Of a stretch of DNA of 64,000 bases, positions 1-7,855 are shown one piece after another (positions within the stretch are counted from its first letter, which is position 1; every line of letters starts with the position of its first letter). The DNA is from Limosilactobacillus panis (lineage in GTDB: Bacteria; Bacillota; Bacilli; Lactobacillales; Lactobacillaceae), in assembly GCF_019797825.1 (NCBI RefSeq), contig NZ_CP081855.1, forward strand, positions 1,550,001 through 1,614,000, read 5' to 3'. The position numbers and the translations under genes were made by a program. The notes below the pieces were generated by a model that saw only the letters and a program-made list of their open reading frames with translations, did not search any database and was not told the DNA's origin.

Positions 1-58
1 CCAGCGATGGCAGGTACGGTTTAATTGAGCAAAATTAACTTGTAAATGATGGCAATAG

Positions 59-150
59 TGGTTAGACTTAAGAAGGTTCAACATGATTAAGGCTCTTTTC
101 TATTTAAGTTTTGTATCACTTAATAGTCTAACCATGTTGGGCTTTTTTTG
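59..150 (+). terminator. Terminator-like hairpin at the left edge
   Basis: TGGTTAGACT (59-68) can pair with AGTCTAACCA (125-134), and a T-run follows at 143-149 on the plus strand. The loop is long, so this is a weaker terminator than the others in the window. It may end a plus-strand gene lying outside the window. Bases 1-58 and 151-200 show nothing I can name. Confidence 0.35.
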
Positions 151-200
151 TAAAATCAAACATACTAATGAGTACTAGCACCACGCGTATTTTAAGATAT

Positions 201-1736
201 TTATTCTTGTGGTTCCTGCAGTTTCTGGGCCTCAGGAAAGGCGCTTAAAACGAATTCACGGGGGCCCTTACTAAAGTCGAGGGGTTCTTCCGCCTGGTAC
301 ATTTCCTTATGGCCCCCAACATAGAGGGTAACCATATCCGGCTGCAATTCAAACTGAACCCCCAGCTCGATTGCCGCCCGCAACAGGCGTTGGACGTCAT
401 CCGAATAGTCCTTGCTGATGGCCTGGAGCGGGTGCTGGTAGTTGATATTGTTGGTGTACCGGTCATTGGCAATCTTCAAGCCGAAAGACAGAAGGTTACC
501 ATTTTCGATTCGATCAGCCAGTTGACCACTGATGGTCAGGGTCGGATCCTCCACCCGCCGCTTGACAAAGGTCAACGCCAGTTTGTACTCCCGCGGGGCA
601 TTGAACTCTTCCACAAAGGCCTGGAGCTCGTCAATCAGCTTGTTAGCGGCATCCTTCATCCAGCCGGTCTCATCCGTTGGCTTCTGTAGGGCAACCTCGT
701 TATTAAGCTCACGCGCTTTGGTCAGACGTGTCGTCAAGTCATCCGGAAGGGGTGAGACAATGGCGTCCAACAAGAGGAGCTCCAAGAAGTTCAGGGTATC
801 ATCACTGATTCCCGTCCGGGAGAGCGGGTCGAGGTCAAAATTGCGGAATTCGAGATAGTCGATTCCGGCTGCCATTACTCCCCGCAAGTCGCGCATATTC
901 TGATCATGATGACGTAGACGAACAGGCCCGAAGAATTCTTTGAGGCTGTAGAAGGTCCCGTTGTCGACGTACTCCTGCAGCTGGTCAACGTGCTCTTCTA
1001 GAGAGTTGTAGGTAATCCGTTCACTAGCTTTGTTATCGTCCCCGTACTCGCTGGCCCGAATACTCCGAACCGGAAGCTCAATGTTGTCCGGAAAGCTCTG
1101 CGGCATGTCCTCAGCAACCGGGCTGGCCCCATACAGGTAGGTGAACAGCCACTGGTAAAGATAATAGGCCTGGGCGAGTTTGAAGTAGAGGTGGTTACGG
1201 AAGTCAACTTCATTGCCGTACTCGTCAATATAAAAGCGCTGGTAGAGCGTTGATACAAGGTCGCTATCCAGACCAAAGTTGATATGGACATCGCCCATGA
1301 TTTCCTTGGCAACCCCATATTTATTTCCCAGGTAATCATGGTTAGCCTGGGCCCATGGCTTGGTGTAGGCATCCTTTAAGTAGTCCATGTCGTGTTGGTA
1401 AACCGGCGCGGGGGCCATGCTAAGTGGCCACAGGCGCTCATCGCTGTGGAGCTGCTCGATCATAATCTGTTCCAGCATCTTCAAGTGAGTTACCGCATGC
1501 CGGCTTCCCACTACCGGTGGTGTCTCAAAGTCAATCATGTCATCGGTAAACCCTGAATTCAGGTAAATGTTGTATTGACGCGACCGTAGATTAGCCGGAT
1601 ATGGGTACCGACTGGCCCGGCCGTTCGTCAAGACACGATGCTTTTTAGCTTCTAAGCCGAACTGACAGGCAAACATTTTGGCGTTCAGTTCGGGCTCTTT
1701 CAAAGCTGACTTGATTTGGTCATATTTATCAGCCAT
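201..1736 (-). CDS. gshA: Glutamate-cysteine ligase (GshA type)
   Basis: A 511-residue protein that should ligate L-glutamate and L-cysteine with ATP to gamma-glutamylcysteine, a cytoplasmic thiol used in redox defence. The length is close to E. coli GshA (about 518). Family blocks are visible: FGLEAK (26-31) in place of the GIERE block, DDMIDFETPP (65-74) like the DFAEALLEFITP block, DERLWPLSM (99-107) nearly identical to DERMWPLSM, then KYG, MGDVHINF and YLYGASP in the family order. No ATP-grasp GshB domain follows, so this is not the GshF fusion. A lone ligase without gshB nearby suggests gamma-glutamylcysteine is the end product here. The start ATG is preceded by GGGAGGATG. Confidence 0.82.
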   Translation of the reverse strand: MADKYDQIKSALKEPELNAKMFACQFGLEAKKHRVLTNGRASRYPYPANLRSRQYNIYLNSGFTDDMIDFETPPVVGSRHAVTHLKMLEQIMIEQLHSDERLWPLSMAPAPVYQHDMDYLKDAYTKPWAQANHDYLGNKYGVAKEIMGDVHINFGLDSDLVSTLYQRFYIDEYGNEVDFRNHLYFKLAQAYYLYQWLFTYLYGASPVAEDMPQSFPDNIELPVRSIRASEYGDDNKASERITYNSLEEHVDQLQEYVDNGTFYSLKEFFGPVRLRHHDQNMRDLRGVMAAGIDYLEFRNFDLDPLSRTGISDDTLNFLELLLLDAIVSPLPDDLTTRLTKARELNNEVALQKPTDETGWMKDAANKLIDELQAFVEEFNAPREYKLALTFVKRRVEDPTLTISGQLADRIENGNLLSFGLKIANDRYTNNINYQHPLQAISKDYSDDVQRLLRAAIELGVQFELQPDMVTLYVGGHKEMYQAEEPLDFSKGPREFVLSAFPEAQKLQEPQE

Positions 1737-1874
1737 CTAGCATCCTCCCAATCATAATATATCATTCTCACTCTAACACTTTTGGAACATAATGGACAAT
1801 CTTTTTAGAGACAATGTTAATAAATTATTTTACTAGATGTCTGTATTAGTCTTTGAAAGTGCCGGCAAAGGATC

Positions 1875-2363
1875 CTACAAGTCCAGAATTTGCACGGGGT
1901 TTCCCCATTCCTTAACGAGCTTGAGGAGACGGTCGACGGGAATGACCACCGTTTTAGTGTTGTCGTTGGGGTGGCAGCCAATTGGTAGACCACTGTGAAT
2001 AAGATTTCGGTCAAACACAAGAACGATATCATGGCTCTTATCATTAATTAGATTAAGCGGCGAAACCGCCCCACTTCGGATACCTAGGTACTTAGGTAAG
2101 TCATCACGTGAAACGAGTGACAGGCGACTAGTGTGGAGGGCCTTGCGTAAGGCGCGAAGGTCTAGCTGATGGTCATCGTGAAAGGTAACCAGGTAGAAGT
2201 GATGCTTGCCGTGTAAAAAGAGGTTCTTGGCGCGACCAAAGTGGCAATTGATGTAAATTTTATCTGCCGCTTCCGCAGTATAGACTGGGGGATGGTTAAT
2301 CAGTTGGTAGTCAATATGGTGTTGGTTAAGCAGGTTAAGAACCTCTTCTGATGGATTATTCAT
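1875..2363 (-). CDS. prdX: YbaK/PrdX-type aminoacyl-tRNA deacylase
   Basis: A 162-residue single-domain protein of the YbaK/ProRS-INS superfamily. Members hydrolyse misacylated tRNA, typically Ala-tRNA(Pro), in trans. The order HHIDYQLINHPPVYTAEAA, KNLFLH, FYLVTF, LDLRALRK, SRDDLPKYLGI, GAVSPLNLIND and a C-terminal strand is typical of the PrdX/ProX branch, and the SPLNLIND block is characteristic. TTGAGGA lies nine bases before the ATG. It stands alone on the minus strand between gshA and a small unknown gene. The exact tRNA substrate cannot be told from sequence. Confidence 0.8.
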   Translation of the reverse strand: MNNPSEEVLNLLNQHHIDYQLINHPPVYTAEAADKIYINCHFGRAKNLFLHGKHHFYLVTFHDDHQLDLRALRKALHTSRLSLVSRDDLPKYLGIRSGAVSPLNLINDKSHDIVLVFDRNLIHSGLPIGCHPNDNTKTVVIPVDRLLKLVKEWGNPVQILDL

Positions 2364-2429
2364 GTTTGTTTTTCCTCAAACAAGTGTATGCAGTTAAGTA
2401 GTTTTATTATAGGTTAAGAAGCCACTAAC

Positions 2430-2858
2430 CTAATGATTATTTCCCGGGAAATATGTGACGACTGCTGGTGGATGAACCGCGCGTAGAAAACTTTGGGCTG
2501 CGGGAGTTGGGTTGTTCGCAGCCTGCTGGATAAGGTAGCGGATGCGGGATGTAGCAATCCACTGGTCACCGACGAGGGTTTGGGCCATTCTAGGAGCAGC
2601 ATCTTTGCCATAGCCCTTTCCAGGATGGACACGGTTGAGTTGCCAGCTTGGGTAGGTGATGATTTGGGCGGTGGGGACCCGACTATGCCAGCGGGCCTCG
2701 TAATGCCAGCCGGCCGCTACCCAGGTGTATTTGACCTGGACGTAGCCATTCTTGGTCTGGCGCTGGACGGCAGCATAGCGTGGAATCGGCCACGGAGCCA
2801 GGTTACGGGAACTAGATGCCGCGCCAAAAACATTTTTGAATGTCGACATGGGTCGCAT
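2430..2858 (-). CDS. Hypothetical protein, Trp-rich, overlapping ogt
   Basis: I do not recognise this 142-residue protein. It is basic and rich in tryptophan and tyrosine, with a YTWVAAGWHYEARW stretch and a C-terminal AAQSFLRAVHP segment. It has no signal peptide or membrane helix. The ATG at 2858 has GGAGGGGG 12 bases upstream; a second ATG at 2849 gives three residues fewer. Its 5' end overlaps the last 47 bases of ogt in another frame, which suggests translational coupling with ogt. It could also be a remnant of a longer gene. Function unknown. Confidence 0.5.
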   Translation of the reverse strand: MRPMSTFKNVFGAASSSRNLAPWPIPRYAAVQRQTKNGYVQVKYTWVAAGWHYEARWHSRVPTAQIITYPSWQLNRVHPGKGYGKDAAPRMAQTLVGDQWIATSRIRYLIQQAANNPTPAAQSFLRAVHPPAVVTYFPGNNH

Positions 2859-3123
2859 CTTTGAACGGCACCCCCTCCGCTTCTAGCATGGGTCGTTGGT
2901 CAATCCAGCCAGGCACTAACCGACCGTTTGCAGTGACGACCCGGTGGCAGGGATGCTTACCGCACCCGCCAAATTTGCCCAGCGCCTTACCAACGAGGCG
3001 GGCGTTGCGCGGGCGGCAAATCATGCGGGCAATCTGGCCATAGGTTGTGACGCACCCGTACGGGATTAAGTCCACTGTGTTTAGGACGTCTTGGGTGAAT
3101 TGTTTGTCTAGCTTGGTTGCCAT
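2812..3123 (-). CDS. ogt: Single-domain O6-alkylguanine-DNA alkyltransferase-like protein (MGMT family)
   Basis: A 103-residue protein that equals only the C-terminal DNA-binding and active-site domain of Ogt/MGMT. It keeps the acceptor motif PCHRVV, so the catalytic cysteine is present, unlike ATL proteins where it is Trp or Ala. It also has YGCVTTYGQIA and the GRLVPGW/LEAEGV tail seen in ATL/YbaZ proteins. It probably repairs, or flags for repair, O6-alkylguanine. AGAGGTG sits five bases before the ATG. It begins only 25 bases from the trailer repeat of the CRISPR array and runs in the direction inferred for pre-crRNA transcription, so it may be co-transcribed with the array. Confidence 0.8.
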   Translation of the reverse strand: MATKLDKQFTQDVLNTVDLIPYGCVTTYGQIARMICRPRNARLVGKALGKFGGCGKHPCHRVVTANGRLVPGWIDQRPMLEAEGVPFKDATHVDIQKCFWRGI

Positions 3124-3148
3124 GGGGCACCTCTTTTTTGTAACTATA

Positions 3149-4308
3149 ATTCACGTTCTACTTCTATTAGATAAATACAGCTATAAGGTAAGACGTAAGT
3201 AATCAGGCATAAATATTTACATTCCACTTCTATTAGATAAATACTAAATGATTGCTTTTAACGTTAGAAGCATTAAGAGTATAGCATTTACATTCCACTT
3301 CTATTAGATAAATACGGGTTTTTGATTGCTTTCAAGTGGTGCATGACTACTTGAATTTACATTCCACTTCTATTAGATAAATACTGGTCATCTTAGTGAC
3401 CATATCTTGGTAAGTTGTATTTACATTCCACTTCTATTAGATAAATACCCACAGGTTAGCCATTCCGGAGTAAGAGTAAAAGACATTTACATTCCACTTC
3501 TATTAGATAAATACACTTATCCCAAAAATTGTAGTAGCAAGCCTGTGGCATTTACATTCCACTTCTATTAGATAAATACGCCATTTATCCAAGACAGAGG
3601 CTACAACTTGCAAATGATTTACATTCCACTTCTATTAGATAAATACATTACCATTCTCATCTTTTACATAAAGTTTGACGTGATTTACATTCCACTTCTA
3701 TTAGATAAATACATCGTTTGATTGAAGACTACGCTGTAAAGAACAATGAATTTACATTCCACTTCTATTAGATAAATACCATTCCGGACCAGGCCGGCAA
3801 GGAGATCAAAGAGATATTTACATTCCACTTCTATTAGATAAATACGAGCTAGATAAGATTACTTTTGCAAAAGATAACGAGATTTACATTCCACTTCTAT
3901 TAGATAAATACTGCTTCGGTTGAAGCTGATGGTACGCCTCTTTAAATATTTACATTCCACTTCTATTAGATAAATACCATGCCGTCGTCAAATTCTTCTT
4001 CGCCCATTATGAAATTTACATTCCACTTCTATTAGATAAATACAGCACCAGTTTGAGGGGCCTTACCAGCGGACGACTTGATTTACATTCCACTTCTATT
4101 AGATAAATACGGCGACCCATACCAGGACGCGGCTAGTGTTTGCAATATTTACATTCCACTTCTATTAGATAAATACTAGTTAACTCTAATAGTTTGCCTA
4201 TTCAAAATACGATATTTACATTCCACTTCTATTAGATAAATACTTATTGAAAACTTGATGTAAGAATTTATCCCATTCATTTACATTCCACTTCTATTAG
4301 ATAAATAC
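3149..4308 (-). CRISPR. Orphan CRISPR array, 18 repeats / 17 spacers, type I-B-like repeat
   Basis: Eighteen 30-bp repeats start at 3149, 3215, 3286, 3355, 3419, 3485, 3550, 3617, 3683, 3750, 3816, 3882, 3948, 4014, 4081, 4147, 4214 and 4279. The plus strand reads ATTTACATTCC, then ACTTCTATTAG, then ATAAATAC. Seventeen copies look identical. The copy at 3149 has three substitutions in its first half, as is usual for the trailer end. Spacers are 34-41 bp, mostly 36. Read on the minus strand the repeat begins GTATTTATC and ends GGAATGTAAAT, the 3' end typical of type I-B repeats (Clostridioides, Listeria). Transcription is therefore inferred leftward, with the leader expected right of 4308. No leader is there: an IS4-family element starts at 4309. 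No cas gene is present in the window. Confidence 0.97.
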
Positions 4309-5870
4309 CTGAAACTTGAAAGTATGAAGACAGACTGATCCCTTGGTATCACAGGGCATATTTTAATTAATTTAACCATTTAGCTTGCTGTTAACAGCGA
4401 AACTAACCGTTTCGGCAAAAATGTGAAGAACTGATTCATCATCTGAATAATTTGGGCTCTTCTTGCATAAACTTCATGATTAATAATCGTTTTTAACGAA
4501 TTTAGAAGCCATACCAGTGCTTGAGACAACTCAATATCTGGCATGGCTTCGTTCATTATAAAGAATAAATCCCCAATGGTGCGATCATCCTGATTTTGCC
4601 GTTCCTGCCAAGCTAATAGGTCATAAGTCATCATGACAATTGCTAAATGGCCACAAAGCCCGTCATAATTTTGAACTTGTGATTTGTCGAGCCGCAAGTA
4701 TTGCTTGGCAACTTTAAAGTAATTCTCAATTTGCCATCTTCGGGCGTATAGTTGAATGATCGCTTGTGGCTGAAGGCCTAACTGAGTCGTTGCCAGTACT
4801 AGGTAGTCATCTTGACGGACCCGATTAGCCACAAATACCAAGCGAAGCTTGAATTTTTGGTTCCCGACGTGCGCTTCGACAAAGCAGCTGTATTGATAAG
4901 CTTGCTTGGGTTGATATTTTGAGGCCTGCAGTCGCTTGTATAATGCTTTAACTGAATATTGCCGTCCGCGATATTGATAGTAAATTTTGCTGGACCGTTT
5001 AAGCATGCCCACGCCGTTTAATCCCAACTTGGTTAATTCATAGAACATTTTTGGTGAGCTATACCAGCTATCAAATAACACATAGTCAGCCAGAACGCCA
5101 TTTGCGAGGGCTTGCTTGACAAGTTGCAATGAAACGAGGTTCATTTTTTGCTGTGCTTGGCGACGTCTCCGGCCAGCAATTGTTCGTTGATCGGTTGTTT
5201 TAGCTGATTTTCCAAGGACGTTTTGTGGCTTCTTGGAAGACATTAATGCAAAGTTGATCGGTAAGAATGTATTGGCGTCACTCCAACCCAAAGTTAAAGC
5301 CCGGTATCCCTTAATATATAACTGTTTGTCATGGTCAAAGACTCGCGCTAGTAATTCGGTTTGGGTGGCGTACTCACGGGAAAAGAGTGTATCGTCAATG
5401 ATCAATGCTAACCGCCGCCGGCGGTCAATAAACGGTCGTAAATGCTTGATTAAATGACTCCCAACTTGACAAATCAAGCGTTGCCAATTGATCCGGCCAT
5501 CGTTCAAATTATTTCTGACGGTGCGACTGGTAAAGTTAGGTGTTTCATGGGCTCGATAAAGCGAGCGTCCCAGGAACTTTGTCGTGAGCAGCCATTCAAT
5601 GACCTTCATCAAGCTGATTTCTGAATTCCGGCGATAATTCACCAACTTGGTGAGTTTAGATAGACCAATGAGGGAAGTAAATTGATGAACAATATTGTGA
5701 AGCTCGTTTTCTGTATTTTTTTGTCTTATAATATTCATGACGTAAGTCTCCTTTGTATCTTGGTTTTGGTCGACTAAAGTATACAACGCAGGAGAGCTTG
5801 CGTTTATTTTTTTGCCAAAAAAGCCAATAACCACACGCCTTTGGCGTGATTATTAGCTTTCAAGTTTCAG
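4309..5870 (-). mobile_element. IS4-family insertion sequence, 1562 bp, no target duplication
   Basis: The ends are 14-bp perfect inverted repeats: CTGAAACTTGAAAG at 4309-4322 and its complement at 5857-5870. One transposase gene lies between them. The left end abuts the last CRISPR repeat exactly. The flanks (GATAAATAC on the left, TTAAAAGAA on the right) share no direct repeat, whereas IS4-family insertions normally duplicate about 9-12 bp. A deletion or rearrangement at one side after insertion is the simplest explanation. Confidence 0.85.
4380..5738 (-). CDS. IS4-family DDE transposase
   Basis: A 452-residue transposase. Catalytic blocks are visible: IIDDTLFSR (first Asp), LFDSWYSS (second Asp), and YARRWQIENYFKVAK, which fits the IS4 signature Y-(2)-R-(3)-E-(6)-K. 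The frame is open for 32 more codons upstream, but the ATG at 5738 is preceded by AAAGGAG at normal spacing, so that start is chosen. The gene looks intact. It is transcribed toward the CRISPR array, so read-through could supply array transcripts in place of the lost leader. Confidence 0.92.
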   Translation of the reverse strand: MNIIRQKNTENELHNIVHQFTSLIGLSKLTKLVNYRRNSEISLMKVIEWLLTTKFLGRSLYRAHETPNFTSRTVRNNLNDGRINWQRLICQVGSHLIKHLRPFIDRRRRLALIIDDTLFSREYATQTELLARVFDHDKQLYIKGYRALTLGWSDANTFLPINFALMSSKKPQNVLGKSAKTTDQRTIAGRRRRQAQQKMNLVSLQLVKQALANGVLADYVLFDSWYSSPKMFYELTKLGLNGVGMLKRSSKIYYQYRGRQYSVKALYKRLQASKYQPKQAYQYSCFVEAHVGNQKFKLRLVFVANRVRQDDYLVLATTQLGLQPQAIIQLYARRWQIENYFKVAKQYLRLDKSQVQNYDGLCGHLAIVMMTYDLLAWQERQNQDDRTIGDLFFIMNEAMPDIELSQALVWLLNSLKTIINHEVYARRAQIIQMMNQFFTFLPKRLVSLLTAS

Positions 5871-5919
5871 TTAAAAGAATAATTTTTGTCATATACGTCG
5901 AGTATACAACTCTCCTGCG
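5779..5919. repeat. GTATACAA plus inverted 10-mer, across the IS4 right end
   Basis: GTATACAA at 5779-5786 is followed by CGCAGGAGAG (5787-5796). The same octamer at 5902-5909 is followed by CTCTCCTGCG (5910-5919), the exact reverse complement of that 10-mer. The first copy lies inside the IS upstream of the transposase, the second 32 bp outside the IS end. The role is unknown. It may be a regulator site or a trace of the rearrangement at this junction. Confidence 0.5.
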
Positions 5920-6139
5920 AATTTTCGATATTCTAACCGAATTAGCATAAATTCAATATTATTTTTGTTAACTCAATCCTTAGTACCAAACTGACCGATT
6001 CGTACATACCACAAACGCTACCATATCAAGGCTCACCTCTACTTCCACTACCCTAATCGACACGACCTGCCAAACTGGACATTCACCTACTCGACTATCG
6101 AAATAGGACATAGAACACTCGACCCGCCAGCTTCAAATA
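5871..6139. other. Non-coding stretch between the IS4 element and rlmD
   Basis: No gene is supported. Bases 5871-5960 are AT-rich and could include decayed leader DNA. Bases 5980-6130 are unusually poor in G on the plus strand. No leader, cas fragment or second IS end could be recognised by eye. Confidence 0.4.
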
Positions 6140-6188
6140 GAAAAAGTGTACTTTTTCCAATAGCTCAGAAGGGAAAAAGTACACTTTC
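6140..6188 (-). terminator. Terminator downstream of rlmD
   Basis: A near-perfect stem pairs GAAAAAGTGTACTTTTTCC (6140-6158) with GGAAAAAGTACACTTTC (6172-6188). It lies 38 bp after the rlmD stop, and its 3' arm on the minus strand runs into a short T-rich tail. It is likely the intrinsic terminator of rlmD. Confidence 0.6.
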
Positions 6189-6225
6189 AATCATCTATAA
6201 ATGCCATTATAACGCGGTTTGTCGG

Positions 6226-7602
6226 CTATTTTTCTGTGCGTTCAAGGACAGTAACACTCTCAACATGCGTCGTCTGTGGGAACTGGTCGACGGGCTGGAT
6301 TGGCTTGACAACGTGGTAGCCCCGCTCACCGAAACGTTGAATATCCCGCACCAGGGTGGCCGGATTGCAGGAAACGTAAATCACTTTCCGTGGTGCCATC
6401 TTGCCAGTCGCCTCAATTAAAGATTCCGCAAGGCCCTTGCGTGGTGGGTCCACAATCACTACGTCCGGCTCCAGTCCCGCTGCTTGCCACTTGGTAAATT
6501 GTTCTTCCGCCTTACCGACCACGAATTCCGCATTCCGAATTCCGTTCCGCTTGGCGTTGTGCTTGGCATCTTCAATCGCGGCGGGCACAATTTCCACCCC
6601 ATAAACCTGCTTAGCATGCTTGGCCACGGCTAAGGAAATCGTCCCAATCCCGCAGTAGGCGTCAATCACCGTCTGACTACCATCCAGACCGGCATTATCA
6701 ATGGCAGTCTGGTAGAGGCGCTCCGTCTGTTGCGGGTTGACCTGGTAAAACGACAGCGGCGAAATAGCAAAGTCAATCCCCAGTAACTGGTCATGGATCT
6801 CGTCGGCACCCCACAAGGTCTGATCACGGTCACCTAGCAGGCGGTTCGTCTTCTTGTCATTAATATTCTGGACAATGCTCTTCACTTCCGGCACGCCGGC
6901 CACGATACCGGCCACAATCTCCTTAGCCATCGGGAGCCGCTTCGTGTTGGTGACCAAAACGACCATCACCTCATGGCTGTAGTAACCACGACGCACCATC
7001 ACCGTTCGAATGACGCCCTTGCCCGTCCGCTCGTCATACGGAGTCACATGGTACTTCCGTAAGAGGTCACGGACCACAACGATTGCTTTATCAATCTGCG
7101 GGTCTTGAATATAGAAGTCCTCAATCGGTACCAGGGTATGGCTCCCCCGCTTGTAAAAGCCAGTCTGCAGCTGGCCGCGCACCATCTTGACCGGGACTTG
7201 GGCCTTATTCCGGTAGTGGTAAGGTCGGTCCATCCCCATCGTTGGCAGGACTTCGATATCTCCCAGGTGGGCCTTTTCCAGAAGTTCTTTAATCTGGTGC
7301 TGCTTAAACTTCAGCTGAGCCGCATACTTCAGGTGCCCCAGAGGTGCAATCCCCGTCTGAATATACTTCTTATCTTTGACGTCGACCCGGTCCGGGCTCT
7401 TACTCTGCCATTCCATCACCCGGCCCCAGGCAAAGTGGCGGGCTACCTTGGTCACCCGCACGGTAATCTTTTCCCCCGGTAAGGCGTTGGGCAAGAAGAT
7501 TGGGAAGTCGTCAACCTTAACGACCCCATTGCCCTCGTAGGTCAGGTCGGTCACTTCTGCCTGGTAATCGTTGTTCTTATGTACTGGTATTTGAACCTTC
7601 AT
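6226..7602 (-). CDS. rlmD: 23S rRNA (uracil-5-)-methyltransferase, RlmD/RlmCD family
   Basis: A 458-residue SAM-dependent methyltransferase of the TrmA/RlmD family, expected to make m5U in 23S rRNA (U1939 and possibly U747, as in Gram-positive RlmCD). It has an N-terminal TRAM domain, the SAM motif DAYCGIGTISLAVA, VDPPRKG, and the catalytic cysteine in YVSCNPATLVRDI. The CGGC cysteine cluster that holds a 4Fe-4S centre in E. coli RlmD is replaced by TGIAPLGHLKY, so this is a cluster-free version. The ATG at 7602 follows GGAGGAAGAAAA; the in-frame upstream extension lacks a ribosome site. In Bacillus the orthologue directly follows dgkB; here the exporter/marR pair separates them. Confidence 0.9.
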   Translation of the reverse strand: MKVQIPVHKNNDYQAEVTDLTYEGNGVVKVDDFPIFLPNALPGEKITVRVTKVARHFAWGRVMEWQSKSPDRVDVKDKKYIQTGIAPLGHLKYAAQLKFKQHQIKELLEKAHLGDIEVLPTMGMDRPYHYRNKAQVPVKMVRGQLQTGFYKRGSHTLVPIEDFYIQDPQIDKAIVVVRDLLRKYHVTPYDERTGKGVIRTVMVRRGYYSHEVMVVLVTNTKRLPMAKEIVAGIVAGVPEVKSIVQNINDKKTNRLLGDRDQTLWGADEIHDQLLGIDFAISPLSFYQVNPQQTERLYQTAIDNAGLDGSQTVIDAYCGIGTISLAVAKHAKQVYGVEIVPAAIEDAKHNAKRNGIRNAEFVVGKAEEQFTKWQAAGLEPDVVIVDPPRKGLAESLIEATGKMAPRKVIYVSCNPATLVRDIQRFGERGYHVVKPIQPVDQFPQTTHVESVTVLERTEK

Positions 7603-7737
7603 TTTTCTTCCTCCATTAATGGTCTTACGCCCTATTATACACGGCACCCCCCGCTAGTAACCAGCCCCTCTTTAAGTCCGCATACCGGCTTAGTCACGTG
7701 TGCCGCACCGTTGACATTAATAAGGATTGGTTCCACC

Positions 7738-7793
7738 TTGACAAATAAGTGCATCTGCATCTATAATTTCACCCGTAAATACATGCAGATGCA
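7738..7793 (+). promoter_or_regulatory. Promoter with an 11-bp inverted operator for the exporter/marR operon
   Basis: TTGACA (7738-7743) and TATAAT (7762-7767) are 18 bp apart. TGCATCTGCAT (7750-7760) lies inside the spacer and its exact reverse complement ATGCAGATGCA lies at 7783-7793, just downstream of the start site. Such a placement would block RNA polymerase, so the likely ligand is the MarR protein encoded downstream, as autoregulation is usual in this family. The assignment to MarR is an inference. Confidence 0.8.
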
Positions 7794-7855
7794 TTTTATT
7801 ATGAGGAGGAATAATTATTCTTAACATTACTAACCGTCAACGAACTTTAACCGCG

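Noticed and set aside
4309..4379. Remnant of the CRISPR leader inside 4309-4379
   Set aside because: These bases lie within the inverted repeats of the IS4 element, so they belong to the transposon.
5980..6111. A 43-codon open frame on the minus strand between the IS4 element and rlmD
   Set aside because: No ribosome site before its ATG, no recognisable protein pattern, and the G-poor composition makes open frames likely by chance.
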